Of a stretch of 64,000 bases of DNA, positions 1 to 8,427 are shown piece after piece. Source of the stretch: Micromonospora inyonensis. GTDB taxonomy: Bacteria > Actinomycetota > Actinomycetes > Mycobacteriales > Micromonosporaceae. Positions within the stretch are counted from its first letter, which is position 1; every line of letters starts with the position of its first letter. A program made the translations under genes and the position numbers. The notes beneath the pieces were generated by a model. That model worked only from the letters and a program-made list of their open reading frames with translations. It was not told where the DNA came from and searched no databases. The stretch is from assembly GCF_900091415.1 (NCBI RefSeq), contig NZ_FMHU01000001.1, positions 2,542,001 to 2,606,000 of the forward strand, written 5' to 3'.

Positions 1-970
1 CCGGCACCGCCGTCACGGTCCGCAGGCCGGCGGTGTCGAGCCCGCCGATGCGTACGCCGTGCGCGACGAACCGGCCGTCGGCGGCGACGAAGGTGCCCCG
101 GCACCGCTGGGCCAGGCCGCCGCCGGTGCACTCACCCACCACCGTGCCGGTCGTGCCATGCCCCACGGCCAGCCAAAACGGTTCCGCGCTCACCCAGGCG
201 AAGAAGGCCGCCAGGAGGCCGAGGCCGAGCAGCCCCGCCAACCCGGGCACGGGGTCCCGCTGCCGGACCACCCGGGGTCTCGTCCGGCGACGGGCGCGGT
301 CCCGGACGGCCGACGCCGCGAATCCGTCGTCGATCGCCTGCTCGGCCCGGATCGGGGTGCCGTCCCAGTGCACCTCTTCGATCGGTAGCCAGAGGTCGTT
401 CCCGTCGGTGCCGGAACCGCCCTCGTCCGGCCCGTCCGGCCGCGGCCAGCCGAGGTGCTGCCGCATCGGTACCCGGTGCGGCAGCGCCCCCACCGGCGCA
501 CCGGTGGTGGGTTCGACCCCGGTCGCCGCTGTCAGCGTCGACCCGCCGGTCGCCGTCCCGGTCCCCGTGGCGTGCGGCGCGCCGGTCTTCGTCCCGGCCT
601 CGGCGGAGGTGGTTTCCCGTTCGCTGGTCGTCGTCCCGAGCCCGGTGGCGGTGACCGCTGGTCCGCCGTTCGTCGTTCTGGTCGCCGGTTCGGGAACGAC
701 CCTGGTGTGGGCCCGGTCCGGCGGTGGCGCCTCCGGAGGGTGTGGCCGGGGCCGTGGGGGCCCGCCGCCCTGACTCCGCGGATCATGAGGTTGGCGGGTA
801 TGTCGATCTCCAGAAGCGCGGCTGGCCTCGTGGTCGGCGTGTTCGGGCAAGGGCAGCCCGGGTTCGGGATCGGCGCGGCCGGGGGATGGTTCCCCGTGCT
901 CGCGGTCGACGCGACCGGGGGGTGGCTGCTCGTGCTCGCGGGCGGCTCCTCTGCCAGTCACGACGTTCAT
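1..970 (-). CDS. Putative membrane protein, C-terminus beyond window edge
   Basis: An open minus-strand frame runs from about 970 off the left edge without a stop. The first 150 or so residues are rich in Pro, Gly, Thr and Arg and look disordered. A more ordered part follows (LPIEEVHWDGTPIRAEQAID), then a basic stretch of alternating Arg, and one clear membrane segment (GLLGLGLLAAFFAWVSA, nt 185-240), then an apparently external part with cysteines (GECTGGGLAQRC). The start is uncertain: ATG at 970 has no good ribosome site, and a GTG lies further upstream in frame. I do not recognise the family. The topology suggests a single-pass or few-pass membrane protein with a long cytoplasmic N-terminal tail. 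Confidence 0.55.
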   Translation of the reverse strand, partial: MNVVTGRGAAREHEQPPPGRVDREHGEPSPGRADPEPGLPLPEHADHEASRASGDRHTRQPHDPRSQGGGPPRPRPHPPEAPPPDRAHTRVVPEPATRTTNGGPAVTATGLGTTTSERETTSAEAGTKTGAPHATGTGTATGGSTLTAATGVEPTTGAPVGALPHRVPMRQHLGWPRPDGPDEGGSGTDGNDLWLPIEEVHWDGTPIRAEQAIDDGFAASAVRDRARRRTRPRVVRQRDPVPGLAGLLGLGLLAAFFAWVSAEPFWLAVGHGTTGTVVGECTGGGLAQRCRGTFVAADGRFVAHGVRIGGLDTAGLRTVTAVP

Positions 971-1272
971 TGGACACCGAGTCGTCGCCGCGAACACGCA
1001 GCTCAGGCCGCGTGTCGGCGACCAAAGCGGACAGGAAGTGCGGCGCTCGTCCGGCCGGCCCGGACCGGTCGAGCGGCCCGGGCCGGCCTGTTGGTTCGCG
1101 ACCGGTTCCCGGTGGTCACTAGCTAATCTAAAGCAGAGCAGTGACGGCTGCACGCCAGGTGTGAGCCGGATTCTGAGTCCCCCGCCTGGCGTCTACGGCG
1201 TCGCATACCGCCACCCATCACCTTCACCCGAAGAGCCACCGATCACCTTCACCCGAAGAATGGAAAGCCGAC
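971..1272. promoter_or_regulatory. Divergent intergenic region, 302 bp
   Basis: The region separates the minus-strand membrane protein from the plus-strand hydrolase. It holds an A/T-rich patch near 1120-1140 (ctagctaatctaaagc) that could contain promoters for either direction. An 18-bp direct repeat sits just before the hydrolase and is listed separately. I see no gene in it. Confidence 0.4.
1217..1259 (+). repeat. 18-bp direct repeat, two copies, upstream of hydrolase
   Basis: The string atcaccttcacccgaaga occurs at 1217-1234 and again at 1242-1259, a 25-bp period. The second copy ends 13 bp before the hydrolase ATG and runs into its ribosome site. It may be a small tandem duplication or a pair of regulator sites. 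Confidence 0.6.
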
Positions 1273-2160
1273 ATGAGCAAGACTGAACTGACCGTGGGCA
1301 TTTCCCACCTCGGTGGTTCGACTGTCGGGGCCACCTTCGCCAAGCCGTACAGCCCGGATCTGCCGACGCTGGTGATGATCAACTCCTACACGACGTCTGC
1401 GGAGCTGTACCGCCCACAGTTCAGCGACGAGGAGCTGAACAGCAGGATGAACCTGCTCGCACTGGAGCCCTATGGCCACGGCCGAACCAGGGCTACCTAT
1501 CGGCACTTCACCTACTGGGACAGCGCAGTCGCGAACTTGCAGGTCCTGGAGGCGCTCAAGATCGACAAGGCATTCGTCCTCGGAACCTCTCAGGGCGGCT
1601 GGATCGCGACCCGCATGGCACTTCTCGCACCCCACGTCGTTCAGGGACTGATCCCTCTGGGCACGTCCATGGATCGGGAGAGCCAGCGCAGTCGGGACCT
1701 CGGCTGCTGGGACGGGCCTGCGTTCTGCACTCCCTTCATCGACCAGTTCGGGCATCCGGTGGATGATAGTTGGGTTGTCCCGGACCAGTTTGTTGACGAC
1801 ACCTTCGATGCTGCCCTCGGTGGGCTGACGAGCGAGGAACGAGCGTTCTGGCTGACCACCTACCGCAGCAACTTCGCGGGCGATGATGGTCGTCACCGGC
1901 TGCGACTGTGCACGATCAACCTGCGTGATCGCGATGGACTGTATGGGCGCCTCGACGAGGTGACCACACCTCTGCTGTGGCTGCACGGTACGGCAGATCA
2001 GGTGTACTCGGTCGCGAACGCAGAGCAGGAAGTGAAGCTGTTCTCCCATTCGGTGGACGCGCGGCTTGAGATCGTCGAGGGTGGGCACCACTTCCTGAGT
2101 GCTTCCAAGCCCGCTGAAGTGAACCAGGCCGTGACAGACTTCGTCAGCCGATGGTCCTGA
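1273..2160 (+). CDS. Alpha/beta hydrolase
   Basis: A 295-residue alpha/beta-hydrolase-fold protein. The nucleophile elbow is GTSQGG (Ser106), the acid is probably the Asp in HGTADQVY, and the catalytic His is in GGHHFLS near the C-terminus. There is no signal peptide, so it is probably cytoplasmic; the substrate cannot be told. ATG 1273 is preceded by ggaaag. Base and codon use differ from neighbours: GC is visibly lower and codons ending in A or T are frequent. The gene sits beside a broken gene and a transposase remnant, so I infer horizontal acquisition. The sequence style resembles hydrolases from secondary-metabolism or detoxification settings, but that is only an impression. Confidence 0.85.
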   Translation: MSKTELTVGISHLGGSTVGATFAKPYSPDLPTLVMINSYTTSAELYRPQFSDEELNSRMNLLALEPYGHGRTRATYRHFTYWDSAVANLQVLEALKIDKAFVLGTSQGGWIATRMALLAPHVVQGLIPLGTSMDRESQRSRDLGCWDGPAFCTPFIDQFGHPVDDSWVVPDQFVDDTFDAALGGLTSEERAFWLTTYRSNFAGDDGRHRLRLCTINLRDRDGLYGRLDEVTTPLLWLHGTADQVYSVANAEQEVKLFSHSVDARLEIVEGGHHFLSASKPAEVNQAVTDFVSRWS

Positions 2161-2188
2161 TCAGGCTGCGTTGAAAGGTCTTCCTCTG

Positions 2189-2557
2189 ATGTCCGGACTC
2201 ACGGAGATACGCGCTGCGGCCAATCAGGCGGCGGTGACGAAATTGCTCGCTACGGACCCGGTGTTGGTTGACGTGGTGCCAGCCCTGCATGCGCTGCCCG
2301 GCATGACGACGCACACCATAGCGCCACATGCCTGGTCGGAGTACCAGGGAGGGCAGCGACGCGCAATCCTCGGTGCTGCCTTGTACGAGGGTTTGGCTGC
2401 GACCACCGAGGAGGCTGACGCGCTTCTGGCCGCTGGGGAGATCGTGGTCAAGCCTTGCCACGATCACGCGTGCGTCGGATTTGTGACCAGTGTGACTTCG
2501 GCGTCGATGCCGGTCTGGGTCGTCGAGGACCGGGCGACAGGGACTCGTGGGCACTGA
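2189..2557 (+). pseudogene. DUF1116 (YlbE/FdrA-operon type) N-terminal fragment
   Basis: The 122-residue product matches, from memory of the family, only the first third of DUF1116 proteins (about 420 residues). Recognisable stretches are LLATDPVLVDVVPA, ILGAALYEGLA, GEIVVKPCHDHACVG and SASMPVWVVEDRATG, which correspond to the family's PCHH and SxSMP-VVEN region. The reading frame stops three codons later, where the transposase remnant begins. ATG 2189 follows an aaagg site; a TTG at 2171 is an alternative. GC is low, like the upstream hydrolase. DUF1116 proteins belong to FdrA-type purine-degradation (oxamate) operons. This copy is probably non-functional, cut by an IS insertion. Confidence 0.65.
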
Positions 2558-2564
2558 AGTGATC

Positions 2565-2935
2565 TCATCGACTTTCCGGTAGGTATTTGTACTCGAAGTG
2601 GGTCAGGTGCAGGGCCCCGGCGACGATGTCACCGATGCGGCGTGGGCTGACCGTCGTATCGCGTAGCGTTTTCCAGCGTCCGGTCGGGATCGCGAAGCCG
2701 CGTTCTCCTTGCCAACGCAGGCCGCGTAGTAGTCGGTTGTAGGCGCGGTTGTCGGGTGCGAGCCGGCGGCCGTCGGCAGGTTGCTTGACCGGGGTCTTGA
2801 TGCGGTGGCCTGCGCTTTCGTAGCCGGAATCGGCCAGGGTAGGCAGGTCGAGTTCGGCGGCGGACCAGTTCAGGGCGGCGGCCGAGCTCACGGGCAACTG
2901 GTGCCGAAGTCGCGATGACCTGTTGAGTGGCATCG
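2565..2935 (-). mobile_element. IS5-type transposase remnant (C-terminal part)
   Basis: The minus strand encodes the end of a DDE transposase: LPTLADSGYESAGHRIKTPV, then KQPADGRRLAPDNRAYN, then TVSPRRIGDIVAGALHLTHF and a final EYKYLPESR before TGA at 2565. These strings are typical of the tail of IS5-group transposases common in actinomycetes. The N-terminal half, with the first catalytic Asp residues, is missing and no matching upstream sequence is seen to 3156. No clear inverted repeats bound it. The stop lies 8 bp from the end of the DUF1116 fragment on the other strand, so the IS end probably falls near 2549. It is a dead element. Confidence 0.75.
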
Positions 2936-3156
2936 CTGCACCAATCGTCCGGGTGGGCTCCCCGCTCTGTGTCAGCCCGGCCGAGGCGAAGGAATGTCGG
3001 CGGCCCTGCCCCGGCTGATATCACCCAACCCGGGTGATGCGCACCCACCCTGGTCGGGGCGAGGCTGTCACTCGGTCCTGGATGCGATGTCTCGGATGCC
3101 GGCTGGCTTCCGCTGGTGTCGGACGCTAGTCGGGATAGCCGAGAGGGGAGGAATCG

Positions 3157-3531
3157 ATGGCGGATCCCATTGCGGAGTTTTTCGCCGGGGTCGTACGCCG
3201 CAGGTACGACCGGCTCAAGCAGGTCACGGGCACGATCCGCTTCGACCTCGTACGAGATCATCACACCACCCACTGGCTCATGACGATCGAGAAGGGGGAC
3301 GTCAGGGTGTCCCGGGAAAACCGCCGCGCTGACTGCACCGTCCGGCTCGACGAGGCGTTGTTCGCGCGCATCGTGCGCGGCGAGACGGACGTCTACGCGG
3401 CCTGGCTGCGTAACGAGGTTGAGCTCGTGGGCCGGCTGTACATGCTCGTCATCTTCCAGCGGGTCCTTCCGGGGCCACCTGGAGCCCGGGATCCGCGAGC
3501 GGTCGCGCGACGCGGAGAGCTGCGGCGATGA
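3157..3531 (+). CDS. SCP2 sterol-binding-domain-like protein
   Basis: A 124-residue soluble protein. The core resembles SCP2 lipid-binding folds: GTIRFDLVRD, HWLMTIEKGDVRVS, DCTVRLDEALFARIVRGETD and a final amphipathic stretch LVGRLYMLVIFQRVLPG. SCP2 folds bind hydrophobic ligands, but in bacteria small stand-alone copies have no settled role. ATG 3157 follows gaggggaggaat, a good ribosome site. Its TGA overlaps the ATG of the next gene (ATGA at 3528), so the two are translationally coupled. The C-terminal 18 residues are Arg-rich and may just be frame extension. The link to a carbohydrate enzyme is unusual and unexplained. Confidence 0.7.
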   Translation: MADPIAEFFAGVVRRRYDRLKQVTGTIRFDLVRDHHTTHWLMTIEKGDVRVSRENRRADCTVRLDEALFARIVRGETDVYAAWLRNEVELVGRLYMLVIFQRVLPGPPGARDPRAVARRGELRR

Positions 3532-5549
3532 GCCAGGACACGGTCAGGATCCTGAACGGCAACACCTTCGTGGTCAGCGACAGGCAGGGCGACATCACCC
3601 CGTCTCCGGAGTTTCCGACCGGTCTGTTCTCGTTCGACACCCGATTCCTGTCGAAGTGGGAGTTGAGCGTCAACGGCGAGCGCCTCCAGGCGCTGTCAGT
3701 CGACGATCTGCAGCATTTCGAGACACGTTTCTTCCTGGTCCCGGGCAAACCGACCCACTACGTCGACGCCAAGGTGTCGGTCATCCGCCAGCGCTCGGTC
3801 GGCGGTAGCCTCGACGAGCAACTGACGGTACTCAACCACAGCCGTGAGCCGGTGGACCTCATGATCCGGTTGGATATCGAGAGCGACTTCGCCGACCTGT
3901 TCGAGATCAAGGATACGAGGCACAAGAAGGGCAACGTGTACGTCCGGCTCGAGCACGGGCGTCTGCGGTTGGGCTACGAACGGGAGACCTTCCGGCGGGA
4001 GACGCTGGTCTCGTCGACCGTACCCGGCACGTTCGACGAAAACGGGGTGACCTTCGATGTCCGCATCCAACCGCACGGCAAGTGGGTGACCCGGCTGCAC
4101 GTGGCGACGCTGGGAACGCGTGGAAGCGAGATTCGCCGTAGCATGCACGGCCAGCCCACGCCGGCCAGACGGCAGATGCGCCGGGAGTTGGAGCGTTGGC
4201 TGGCGCGGGCACCCGACCTCACCTGCCAGAACGAGTCGCTACAGCGGTCGTACCGACGCAGTCTGGTCGACCTCGCCGCGCTCCAGCTCACGCCGCTCCT
4301 CCACGGTACGATCAACATACCCGCGGCCGGCCTGCCGTGGTTCATGACCATCTTTGGCCGCGACAGCATCCTCACCAGCCTGCAGACCCTGCCGTTCACG
4401 CCGGACCTCGCCGCCAACACGCTGACGCTGATGGCGAGCATGCAGGGCAACAAGCTGTATGACTTCCGGGACGAGGAACCAGGCAAGATCATGCACGAGT
4501 GGCGGTACGGGGAGTCGGCGGCGTTCGAGGAGCAGCCGCACACCTCGTACTTCGGTACCGCTGACGCCACGCCGCTGTTCGTGATCCTGCTGGACGAGTA
4601 CGAGCGCTGGAGCGGCGACAGCCACCTGGTCGGACTGTTGGAGCCGGAGGCCCGTGCCGCACTCGACTGGATCGACGAGTACGGCGACCTGCTCGGCGAC
4701 GGCTACATCCGGTACCAGACCCGAAACGAGCGGAGCGGCCTCGTGAACCAGTGCTGGAAGGACTCCTGGGACTCGATCTCCTTCCACGACGGGCGCCTGC
4801 CGGACTTTCCTCGCGCGACCTGTGAACTTCAGGGGTACGCGTACGACGCGAAGGTGCGGGGCGCCCGGTTGGCCCGTGACTTCTGGGGCGACCCGGAATA
4901 CGCGGACCGGCTGGAGCGGGAGGCCGCCGATCTCCGGGCGCGGTTCAACCGCGACTTCTGGGTAGAGGACAGGGAGTTCTACGCCCTGGGCCTGGATCCC
5001 GACGGCAGGCCGGTCGACTCGCTGTCGTCGAACATGGGGCACCTCCTCTGGAGCGGAATCGTCGATCCGTCCAGGGCAGAGGCGGTCGCGCGGCATCTGC
5101 TCGGGCCCCGGCTGTTCTCCGGCTGGGGGGTGCGGACGCTGGCCGTGGATGAGGGGCGCTACAACCCCATCGGCTACCACGTGGGCACCGTCTGGCCGTT
5201 CGACAACTCGCTCATCGCCTGGGGGCTGTGGCGCTACGGCTTCCGGGCCGAGGCGGGACGCATCGCCGCGGGCATGATCGACGCCGCGGAGTTCTTCCAC
5301 GGCCGGCTGCCTGAGGCATTCGCCGGCTACGACCGGGAACTGACCCGCTATCCCGTCGAGTACCCGACCGCCTGCAGCCCACAGGCCTGGTCGACCGGTA
5401 CCCCGCTGCTGCTACTGCGCGTCATCCTCGGCCTGGAGCCGGACGGGGACCGGCTGCTGGTCGAACCGGCAGTGCCCACCAGCATCGGCCGGATCGAGCT
5501 GCGCAACATTCCCGGACGGTGGGGGCACGCGAGCGCGACATCGGGCTAG
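3528..5549 (+). CDS. Glycogen-debranching-type amylo-alpha-1,6-glucosidase
   Basis: A 673-residue protein with the two-part layout of bacterial GDE-like enzymes. Residues 1 to about 200 form the N-terminal beta-rich domain (NTFVVSDRQGDITPSPEFPT, then SFDTRFLSKWEL). Residues 230-650 form the alpha/alpha-toroid catalytic region: LPWFMTIFGRDSILTSLQTL, DEEPGKIMHEWRYGE, QCWKDSWDSISF, and NPIGYHVGTVWPFDNSLIAW. Acidic residues in these motifs are candidates for the general acid and base. It should hydrolyse alpha-1,6 or related glucosidic links in the cytoplasm; there is no signal peptide. It is coupled to the SCP2-like gene by ATGA. The family is broad and some members act on other oligosaccharides. 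Confidence 0.8.
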   Translation: MSQDTVRILNGNTFVVSDRQGDITPSPEFPTGLFSFDTRFLSKWELSVNGERLQALSVDDLQHFETRFFLVPGKPTHYVDAKVSVIRQRSVGGSLDEQLTVLNHSREPVDLMIRLDIESDFADLFEIKDTRHKKGNVYVRLEHGRLRLGYERETFRRETLVSSTVPGTFDENGVTFDVRIQPHGKWVTRLHVATLGTRGSEIRRSMHGQPTPARRQMRRELERWLARAPDLTCQNESLQRSYRRSLVDLAALQLTPLLHGTINIPAAGLPWFMTIFGRDSILTSLQTLPFTPDLAANTLTLMASMQGNKLYDFRDEEPGKIMHEWRYGESAAFEEQPHTSYFGTADATPLFVILLDEYERWSGDSHLVGLLEPEARAALDWIDEYGDLLGDGYIRYQTRNERSGLVNQCWKDSWDSISFHDGRLPDFPRATCELQGYAYDAKVRGARLARDFWGDPEYADRLEREAADLRARFNRDFWVEDREFYALGLDPDGRPVDSLSSNMGHLLWSGIVDPSRAEAVARHLLGPRLFSGWGVRTLAVDEGRYNPIGYHVGTVWPFDNSLIAWGLWRYGFRAEAGRIAAGMIDAAEFFHGRLPEAFAGYDRELTRYPVEYPTACSPQAWSTGTPLLLLRVILGLEPDGDRLLVEPAVPTSIGRIELRNIPGRWGHASATSG

Positions 5550-5550
5550 C

Positions 5551-5556
5551 TAGGCT
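5551..5556 (+). promoter_or_regulatory. Probable -10 box of a leaderless metG transcript
   Basis: TAGGCT lies 8 nt before the metG ATG at 5565, and no purine-rich ribosome site is present. This spacing puts transcription start at or next to the ATG, as in leaderless actinobacterial mRNAs. Confidence 0.5.
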
Positions 5557-5564
5557 TGCTGGTC

Positions 5565-7367
5565 ATGAGTCACGTACTTGCGGCGGTAGCCTGGCCGTAC
5601 GCCAACGGCCCGCGCCACATCGGCCACGTCTCCGGTTTCGGCGTCCCATCCGACGTCTTCGCCCGGTACATGCGGATGGCCGGCCACGACGTGCTCATGG
5701 TCTCCGGCACCGACGAGCACGGCACGCCGATCCAGGTGCAGGCCGACGCGGAGGGCGTCACCGCCCGTGACCTCGCCGACCGGTACAACCGGGTGATCGT
5801 CGAGGACCTGCACGGCCTCGGGCTGTCGTACGACCTCTTCACCCGGACCACCACCCGCAACCACTACGCCGTGGTGCAGGAACTCTTCGAGGGGATGTAC
5901 CGCAACGGGTACATCGTCCCGAAGGTCACCATGGGCGCGATCTCCCCGTCCACCGGGCGGACCCTCCCCGACCGGTACATCGAGGGCACCTGCCCGATCT
6001 GCGGCTACGACAGCGCCCGGGGCGACCAGTGCGACAACTGCGGCAACCAGCTCGACCCGGTCGACCTGATCAACCCCAAGTCGAAGATCAACGGCGAGAC
6101 CCCGCAGTTCGTCGAGACCGAGCACTTCTTCCTGGACCTGCCCGCCCTGGCCGACGTGCTACGGCAGTGGCTGGACACCCGGGAGGGCTGGCGTCCCAAC
6201 GTGCTGCGGTTCTCCCGGAACCTGCTCGGCGACCTCCAGCCCCGGGCCATCACCCGGGACCTGGAATGGGGCGTGCCGATCCCGCTCGACGGCTGGCGGG
6301 ACCGTCCCGACAAGCGCATCTACGTCTGGTTCGACGCGGTCATCGGCTACCTCTCCGCCTCGATCGAGTGGGCCCGGCGCTCCGGTGACCCGGAGGCGTG
6401 GCGGAAGTGGTGGTCCACCGACGCCGAGGGCAGGGATGCCCTCGCCTACTACTTCATGGGCAAGGACAACATCGTCTTCCATTCGGTGATCTGGCCGGCG
6501 CTGCTCTCCGGCTACTCCGGCCAGGGGGCGAAGGACGGCGAACCCGGCGCGCTGGGGCGGCTCAACCTTCCCACCGAGGTGGTCTCCAGCGAGTTCCTGA
6601 CCATGGAGGGACGGAAGTTCTCCTCGTCCCGCCGGGTGGTCATCTACGTGCGGGACTTCCTCGAACGGTACGACGCGGACGCGCTGCGTTACTTCATCGC
6701 GGTCGCCGGCCCGGAGAGCAACGACACCGACTTCACCTGGGCGGAGTTCCTCCGCCGGAACAACGACGAGCTGGTCGCCGGCTGGGGCAACCTGGTCAAC
6801 CGGTCCATCTCGATGGCGGCCAAGAACTTCGGGGCGATCCCGCCCGTCGATCCGGCCGGGCTCACCGGGGCCGACGAGGCGCTGCTCGCGGTGGCGCGGG
6901 CCGGTTTCGACACGGTGGGCGACCTGATCGCCCGGCACCGGCAGAAGCAGGCCATCGGCGAGGCGATGAAGGTGGTCGCCGAGGCCAACCGGTACCTCTC
7001 CGACCAGGCCCCGTGGAAGCTGAAGGGCGAGGACGACAAGCCCCGGATGGGCACGATCCTGCACGTCGCCCTCCAGGTGGTCAGCGACGCCAACACGCTG
7101 CTCACCCCGTTCCTGCCGCACTCCGCGCAGAAGGTGCACGAACTGCTCGGCGGCACCGGGGTGCACGCGCCGATGCCGTCCATCGTCGAGGTCGAGGACC
7201 TCGACGGCGGGCCGGCGTACCCGGTGCTGACCGGTGACTACACGCAGGGCACGCGCTGGGCGTCCGTACCGCTGGAGGTGGGCCGTCCGCTGGCCGCGCC
7301 GAAGCCGGTCTTCCGCAAGCTCGACCCGTCGATCGTCGACGAGGAACTGGCCCGCCTCGCCGGCTGA
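5565..7367 (+). CDS. metG: Methionyl-tRNA synthetase
   Basis: A 600-residue class I synthetase that charges tRNA-Met in the cytoplasm. The HIGH-like ATP motif is HIGH itself at residues 18-21 ([10 protein letters not shown]). The zinc knuckle has four cysteines (Cys143, 146, 156, 159). The KMSKS equivalent is KFSSS from Lys351. An anticodon-binding helical region follows, with [16 protein letters not shown]. There is no C-terminal Trbp111-like dimer domain. The start is ATG 5565 rather than a TTG 9 nt upstream, because homologues begin at this point and a TANNNT box sits 8 nt before it. In actinobacteria metG typically opens the block leading to tatD, rsmA and ispE; here two minus-strand genes intervene. 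Confidence 0.97.
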   Translation: MSHVLAAVAWPYANGPRHIGHVSGFGVPSDVFARYMRMAGHDVLMVSGTDEHGTPIQVQADAEGVTARDLADRYNRVIVEDLHGLGLSYDLFTRTTTRNHYAVVQELFEGMYRNGYIVPKVTMGAISPSTGRTLPDRYIEGTCPICGYDSARGDQCDNCGNQLDPVDLINPKSKINGETPQFVETEHFFLDLPALADVLRQWLDTREGWRPNVLRFSRNLLGDLQPRAITRDLEWGVPIPLDGWRDRPDKRIYVWFDAVIGYLSASIEWARRSGDPEAWRKWWSTDAEGRDALAYYFMGKDNIVFHSVIWPALLSGYSGQGAKDGEPGALGRLNLPTEVVSSEFLTMEGRKFSSSRRVVIYVRDFLERYDADALRYFIAVAGPESNDTDFTWAEFLRRNNDELVAGWGNLVNRSISMAAKNFGAIPPVDPAGLTGADEALLAVARAGFDTVGDLIARHRQKQAIGEAMKVVAEANRYLSDQAPWKLKGEDDKPRMGTILHVALQVVSDANTLLTPFLPHSAQKVHELLGGTGVHAPMPSIVEVEDLDGGPAYPVLTGDYTQGTRWASVPLEVGRPLAAPKPVFRKLDPSIVDEELARLAG

Positions 7368-7376
7368 CCGCCACGC

Positions 7377-7403
7377 GCCCCCGGGGCCAGGGGTCCCGGG
7401 GGC
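7377..7403. terminator. Terminator hairpin between convergent genes
   Basis: The arms gcccccgggg (7377-7386) and tcccgggggc (7394-7403) pair with one G-T wobble around a 7-nt loop. It lies between metG and the convergent hydrolase and could serve both. Confidence 0.5.
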
Positions 7404-7474
7404 GATCCACGGGCACCGTCGGGCCGGGACCGTTCGGCGGCTCGCCGACGGCCCCGAGCCGTCCGGCGGTCGGG

Positions 7475-8326
7475 TCAGGCATGGGCCATGGCGCGGGTGC
7501 CGATGAACTCGATCAGGGCGCGGTTGACCTCGTCGGCGTTGGTCCACGGGATGCCGTGCGGCGCGCCGCGCAACGTGACCAGGGTGCTCTCCGGCAGCAT
7601 CGAGGCCAGCCGCTGCCCGGTGACCGGGAACGGCAGGACGGCGTCCGCGTCGCCCTGCACGATCAGCACCGGCACGTCGATCCGGGGCAGGTCGGCGCGG
7701 AAGTCGGTCAGCCAGGCGTCCACGCAGTCCAGGGTGCCCTTCGCCGACGCCTGCGCGCCGATGTGCCAGTGCGCCCGGTACGCCTCCTCGCTGACCAGCC
7801 GGCCCCTGTTCTGCTGGTAGTTGAAGAAGTTGTCGCAGAAGCTGGTCAGGAAGGCGAACCGGTCGGCCGCGATCGCCTGCTTGAAGCCGTCGAAGAGCTG
7901 CTGCTCGACGCCCTCGGGGTTGTCCGGCGTCTTCAGCAGGAACGGTGCGAGCGGGGCCAGCAGCACCGCGCGGCTCACCCGGTCCGACCCGTACGCGCCG
8001 AGGTAGCGGGTGACCTCACCGGTGCCCATCGAGTGCCCCACCAGCACCGCGTCGCGCAGGTCGAGCTGGTCCACCAGCATCTTCAGGTCGGCGGCTAACG
8101 TGTCGTAGTCGTACCCGTTGGTGGGCTGGCCGGAATTGCCGAAACCCCGCCGGTCGTACGTGATCACGCGGTAGCCGGCGTTCAGCAGGGCGAGGGTCTG
8201 CTTCTCCCAGGTGGCGCCGTTGAACGGGAACCCGTGGATGAGCACCACCGGTTGCCCGGTGCCGTGGTCCTCGTAGTAGAGGTCGATGGGCCCGGAGTTC
8301 TCCGAGTCGACGGTGACGAAGGGCAT
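7475..8326 (-). CDS. Alpha/beta hydrolase, non-haem chloroperoxidase type
   Basis: A 283-residue protein of the cofactor-free haloperoxidase/esterase branch of alpha/beta hydrolases. The oxyanion region is VVLIHGFPFNGATW, the nucleophile elbow is VGHSMGTGE (Ser99), the acid is in IVQGDADAVLPF and the His in RGAPHGIPWTN. YDRRGFGNSGQP is also characteristic. Family members hydrolyse esters and can halogenate through a peracid side reaction; the natural substrate is unknown. The longer open frame upstream of ATG 8326 is translation of the next gene's region in another frame. Cytoplasmic, no signal peptide. It probably has its own promoter in the 8327-8427 gap. Confidence 0.88.
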   Translation of the reverse strand: MPFVTVDSENSGPIDLYYEDHGTGQPVVLIHGFPFNGATWEKQTLALLNAGYRVITYDRRGFGNSGQPTNGYDYDTLAADLKMLVDQLDLRDAVLVGHSMGTGEVTRYLGAYGSDRVSRAVLLAPLAPFLLKTPDNPEGVEQQLFDGFKQAIAADRFAFLTSFCDNFFNYQQNRGRLVSEEAYRAHWHIGAQASAKGTLDCVDAWLTDFRADLPRIDVPVLIVQGDADAVLPFPVTGQRLASMLPESTLVTLRGAPHGIPWTNADEVNRALIEFIGTRAMAHA

Positions 8327-8427
8327 GTGGTCTCCCCGAGACGGGACGGTCGGACGTCGGCGTCTTCCCGTACCGCCGGGGGTTATGCCCGTCGACCGCG
8401 CTCCGGCGGGCTGGGACACCCCGACCG

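Noticed and set aside
2936..3156. Second half of the IS element
   Set aside because: No N-terminal transposase sequence or inverted repeat was recognised in this gap; the element is truncated.
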